A program made the translations under genes and the position numbers. 64,000 nucleotides of DNA from Erythroxylum novogranatense (Eukaryota; Streptophyta; Magnoliopsida; Malpighiales; Erythroxylaceae): positions 21,755,120 to 21,819,119 of the forward strand of contig CM057235.1 in NCBI GenBank assembly GCA_029891385.1. The letters run 5' to 3'. Positions 61,387 through 64,000 of the stretch are shown in pieces (position 1 is the stretch's first letter; the number at the start of each line of letters is the position of its first letter). Below the pieces are notes generated by a model, which did not search any database, was not told the DNA's origin, and saw nothing but the letters and a program-made list of their open reading frames with translations.

Positions 61387-62507
61387 CAAATGTAGCATCC
61401 CACTCCCGCAAGACCCGAACTCGATATCGATGGTGATATCCGAGCCTGTGCCTCACGAGGGTGGTATGCTAGAGCGGTCAAACAGTTCAAAAACGCATTA
61501 AGACATTATTATTTTTGAAAAACAATCGTGTGTGCGAAAATCAGTAAATCATTTGGGCCCGCTATTTGAAAACAGTTTCGACCTCAACACAATTTCAATC
61601 ATTAAAAAGGCACTCAGCAGCATTTAAATCAATTCATGCATAAGAATCCGTAGCCAAATTGGGTCCAATACTAATCCTGAACACTTTCAGTAATCACATT
61701 ACAATTACAACATTTACCAATTGGGGCCCTCTGTAATAACAGTACTATTCTGCCTACATTGCAGAAATACAATTTCATACACGAACAGAAAATACTAATG
61801 TAGACGTGAACTAATCCCAACCTTAAACTCTGACTTGCATACAGTAAACATACTCCCGTGTGTCTACCGGGGTACCCTTCGATTCTTGAAAAATAGTTGC
61901 AATTTTGGGTGAGTTTGCGAACTCAATGAGAAACCATCATCGATGGTTCAATCAACTCATGCATATACACACAATTCACAGAATATCATATGCGTTATCA
62001 TTTCACACTTTTAAGGCGTTTCGCCTTTCACACAATTCACATTTAATCATTTATATATGTGATGCACATGTGACACTTTCCATTTTATTACGTTATTATG
62101 ACCGTGCGCCTGATTTCGGTGGGCTTGATGCCCTGATACGGTGAGTTTGTGGCTCTGAAATTTCGTTGGGCTTGAAGCCCTGATACAGTGAGTCTGTGGC
62201 TCTTACGTTGGGATTGAGGCCCTGTTGCGTTAAGCTTTAAGCTCTGAATTACGTTGGCTGCTCAGGTCACAACTGTCATTATCTGAACATGCCTTTATGC
62301 ATGAATGCCCATGTCCCAATTCACATTAACAATAATTCAATTCACAATTTCACACAAATAGCACTTCGATATCGCATTCCAATACTTCGGACACCCGTGG
62401 TCCGAAATCAATCATAAGCAAACACATATAACCCTCCATTAACTCCACATGGCATAAGTGCGTAATATTAAACACATAAAGGTTGAAGAACCAACTAGGT
62501 TACTCAC

Positions 62508-62573
62508 CTGTATTTCCGAGCTATTGCCTGGGAGTCCCAGCAATATCCGTGGAATATCTTTCCATCGGTGCCT
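62508..62573 (-). other. Putative LTR micro-exon (66 nt)
   Basis: Minus strand CTGTTATAG|AGGCACCG at the start and TACAG|GTGAGTAACC at the end. Confidence 0.45.
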
Positions 62574-63084
62574 CTATAACAGTTAAGTAATTTCTCGTTA
62601 CTAATTGCACAATCAAAAATAATTCAATGATGCATATGTCTTAAATAACAGATGCACAATGCATGTTCATGACATTCCAATGCTATAACCCAATTTCACT
62701 ATCTTTTGTCCAAATCTAACTTTCACTCAATTGATCAATAATGATTCATTCCATCTCTAAACTCAATTCAATCCACCAAATTATACACACTAAAATAATC
62801 CCATGAAAACCTCAAAACTAGAGTTACTATTCATTTGGTCACATTTACCCATTGAAGACCCCAAGTTATACCCCAATTATCATAATACCATCCTTAGGTT
62901 GCAGTAAGAACATATCCTCAATTTTCTTTCAATAATTAAAATGTTTCTAATTGGAATTCAAACTTTCTTTCTTTACCTCAATTGTAGACCTCTTTCTCTA
63001 GTTCATAACGAATCAAAAATCACCTCAATTGGAGGTCTACACCATTAGTTATGAACCAAAAACTAAACTACTTCAAGTTAGAAA

Positions 63085-63260
63085 AATGTCCCTCGTTGCG
63101 GCCAAGGAACGCGCGTCGCGGCGTCCTGGAGTCGCTCGTTGCGGCGAACAATTTCTTTGAGGCTCGCCGCGTCGTCGAAAGGAGCTCTCCGCGACGTCAA
63201 GTGTTTAGAGCTCACCGCGGCGACTTCCTTCATGCTCGCCGCGACGTGCGAGTCGCAGGT
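63085..63260 (-). repeat. CpG-rich cassette in LTR
   Basis: Same position and unit type as 56700-56905, with several unit-level differences. A plus-strand Arg-rich ORF across it is a repeat read-through. Confidence 0.8.
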
Positions 63261-64000
63261 CGTCTTCTCCGACCAGTTTCCCCCATTTTCTCACTCTAAA
63301 ACCAGTCATAATTTAACCCAACTTCCCTAATCTTTCATATTAAACCCCCAAAAATGCATTTACACTAACTATAAGCAACATATAACCCATTTACTTACCA
63401 CATCAAGCCTTCAATCTTCAGATTCCAGAAAATCCTTCAACTCCTTTAACACCTACGGCTCTCACACGAAAACCTCAATATCTTCATCTTCTTTAGGGTC
63501 TAAGCTTGGCTTTACACAAGGAGAAGGAGCAAGCCAACAAACAACGAAAGATCTCACACTAAGAGAAGAAAAGGAGAGTCAATCGAAGGAGAAATGATCG
63601 TGCCCTAGGATGGAGGAGAAATTTTATTTTGCCAAATTCAAAACCTAAAGCATTTAAAAGGGTTACAACCTATCAAACTTAATTACTTGACACTTGTCAA
63701 TTCCTCAACACATTAAAGCTCATTTTCTTTCTAATTTCATTTCTAGTCTAGGTTATCTCCAATTTCAATGGCTCGACATTTTCATTCCGAAAGTCATAAA
63801 TCTAAATTTCTCATTGCCATTAGACAATTATGTCAGTACTATACAGTCAATCAGTCCGTCACTCAGAAAATTTCCGGTCCAGACATTTCTCCCTAATTTT
63901 TCAGAAAATTTCAAAGAGCACTATCAATTGACAATCACTCTAAAACAGTTCCAATTCCAAGTCTCAAGCACAACTATTTCAGAATTTATAAAACAGATCA

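Larger units (their letters stand above)
57797..61390 (-). pseudogene. Degenerate, AT-rich interior of the second element
   Basis: 3.6 kb with no ORF above about 112 codons and no intact domain. A ~55-bp stretch at 59286-59338 aligns with the RT-RNase H connection of the first element (24118-24175), differing mostly by C/T and G/A changes plus small gaps. This suggests a pol region decayed by transitions rather than unrelated filler. The rest shows no clear domain. Confidence 0.5.
54878..64000 (-). mobile_element. Second chromovirus-type LTR element, interior degenerate, right edge outside the window
   Basis: Left LTR 54878-57796, interior 57797-61390 (3594 bp), right LTR from 61391 to past the window end (about 180 bp missing by comparison with the left LTR). 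Primer site and polypurine tract are present. The TSD would be CAGAT (54873-54877), but its partner is outside the window. No domain-sized ORF is present. Confidence 0.9.
61391..64000 (-). repeat. 5' LTR of the second element (incomplete at window end)
   Basis: 2610 bp visible, closely matching 54878-57617 apart from the 134-bp duplication and scattered changes. Mini-palindrome arms here are partly disrupted (GAGTTTGTGGCTC, GGGATTGAGGCCC). Micro-exon at 62573-62508, cassette at 63085-63260. Confidence 0.92.

Noticed and set aside
1..64000. CRISPR arrays, tRNA, rRNA or bacterial-type operons
   Set aside because: None seen. Repeats have plant transposon or minisatellite structure without uniform spacers, and no cloverleaf with conserved tRNA boxes was found; the tRNA-like words are primer binding sites.

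Overview
This window looks like an intergenic, transposon-filled stretch of a plant nuclear genome, most likely a eudicot. The evidence is the element content: Ty3/gypsy chromoviruses with very long LTRs (about 2.8-4.4 kb), an initiator-Met tRNA primer site and a chromodomain-type pol end; a PIF/Harbinger transposon with its MYB/SANT partner gene; a LINE tail of the plant RVT_3 RNase H type; and a Copia RNase H remnant followed by a plant transposon-protein ORF. I found no intact protein-coding gene, rRNA, tRNA or CRISPR array. Every recognisable coding region carries stops, frameshifts or truncations. All alignments were made by eye, so borders without target-site duplications (TSDs) are approximate.

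Layout. 1-1531: 3' part of a long LTR. 1532-7925: decayed PIF/Harbinger element on the minus strand (RNase H1-type N-terminal domain fragment, MYB/SANT gene, DDE transposase). 8293-11887: 5'-truncated LINE with an 18-bp TSD, split by a 2.9-kb solo LTR (8783-11674, TSD TAATT). 12217-16584: solo LTR of a second family, 'B' (TSD ACATA). 16758-32948: a third solo LTR (TSD TATTT), split by a complete 12.2-kb Tekay/Del-like element (18287-30473, TSD CTAGG). 32949-35405 and 45584-48130: AT-rich remnants with weak Tat/Athila-like signatures. 35411-39691 and 39720-45583: two B-family LTRs head to head, the first a deletion derivative with an intact TSD (TATAC). 48150-53586: a tandemly duplicated repeat block with micro-exon-like units and a GA-rich minisatellite. 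53572-54740: Copia RNase H and accessory ORF remnants. 54878-64000: a second two-LTR element, minus strand, with a degenerate interior and its last ~180 bp outside the window.

The most interesting signal is inside the LTRs. LTRs from different insertions and on both strands share what looks like a spliced leader: a consensus donor (GTAAG/GTGAG) after an exon-like stretch, a 63-68-nt micro-exon bounded by TATAG and GTGAGTAACC, and a third acceptor (TTGCAATTATTTTTCAG type) near the LTR end. The second putative intron holds regularly spaced mini-palindromes. Superimposed are a ~40-bp block shared between families and family-specific CpG-rich palindromic cassettes. The genes here do not form a pathway; the window is a record of nested insertion, LTR-LTR recombination and decay.
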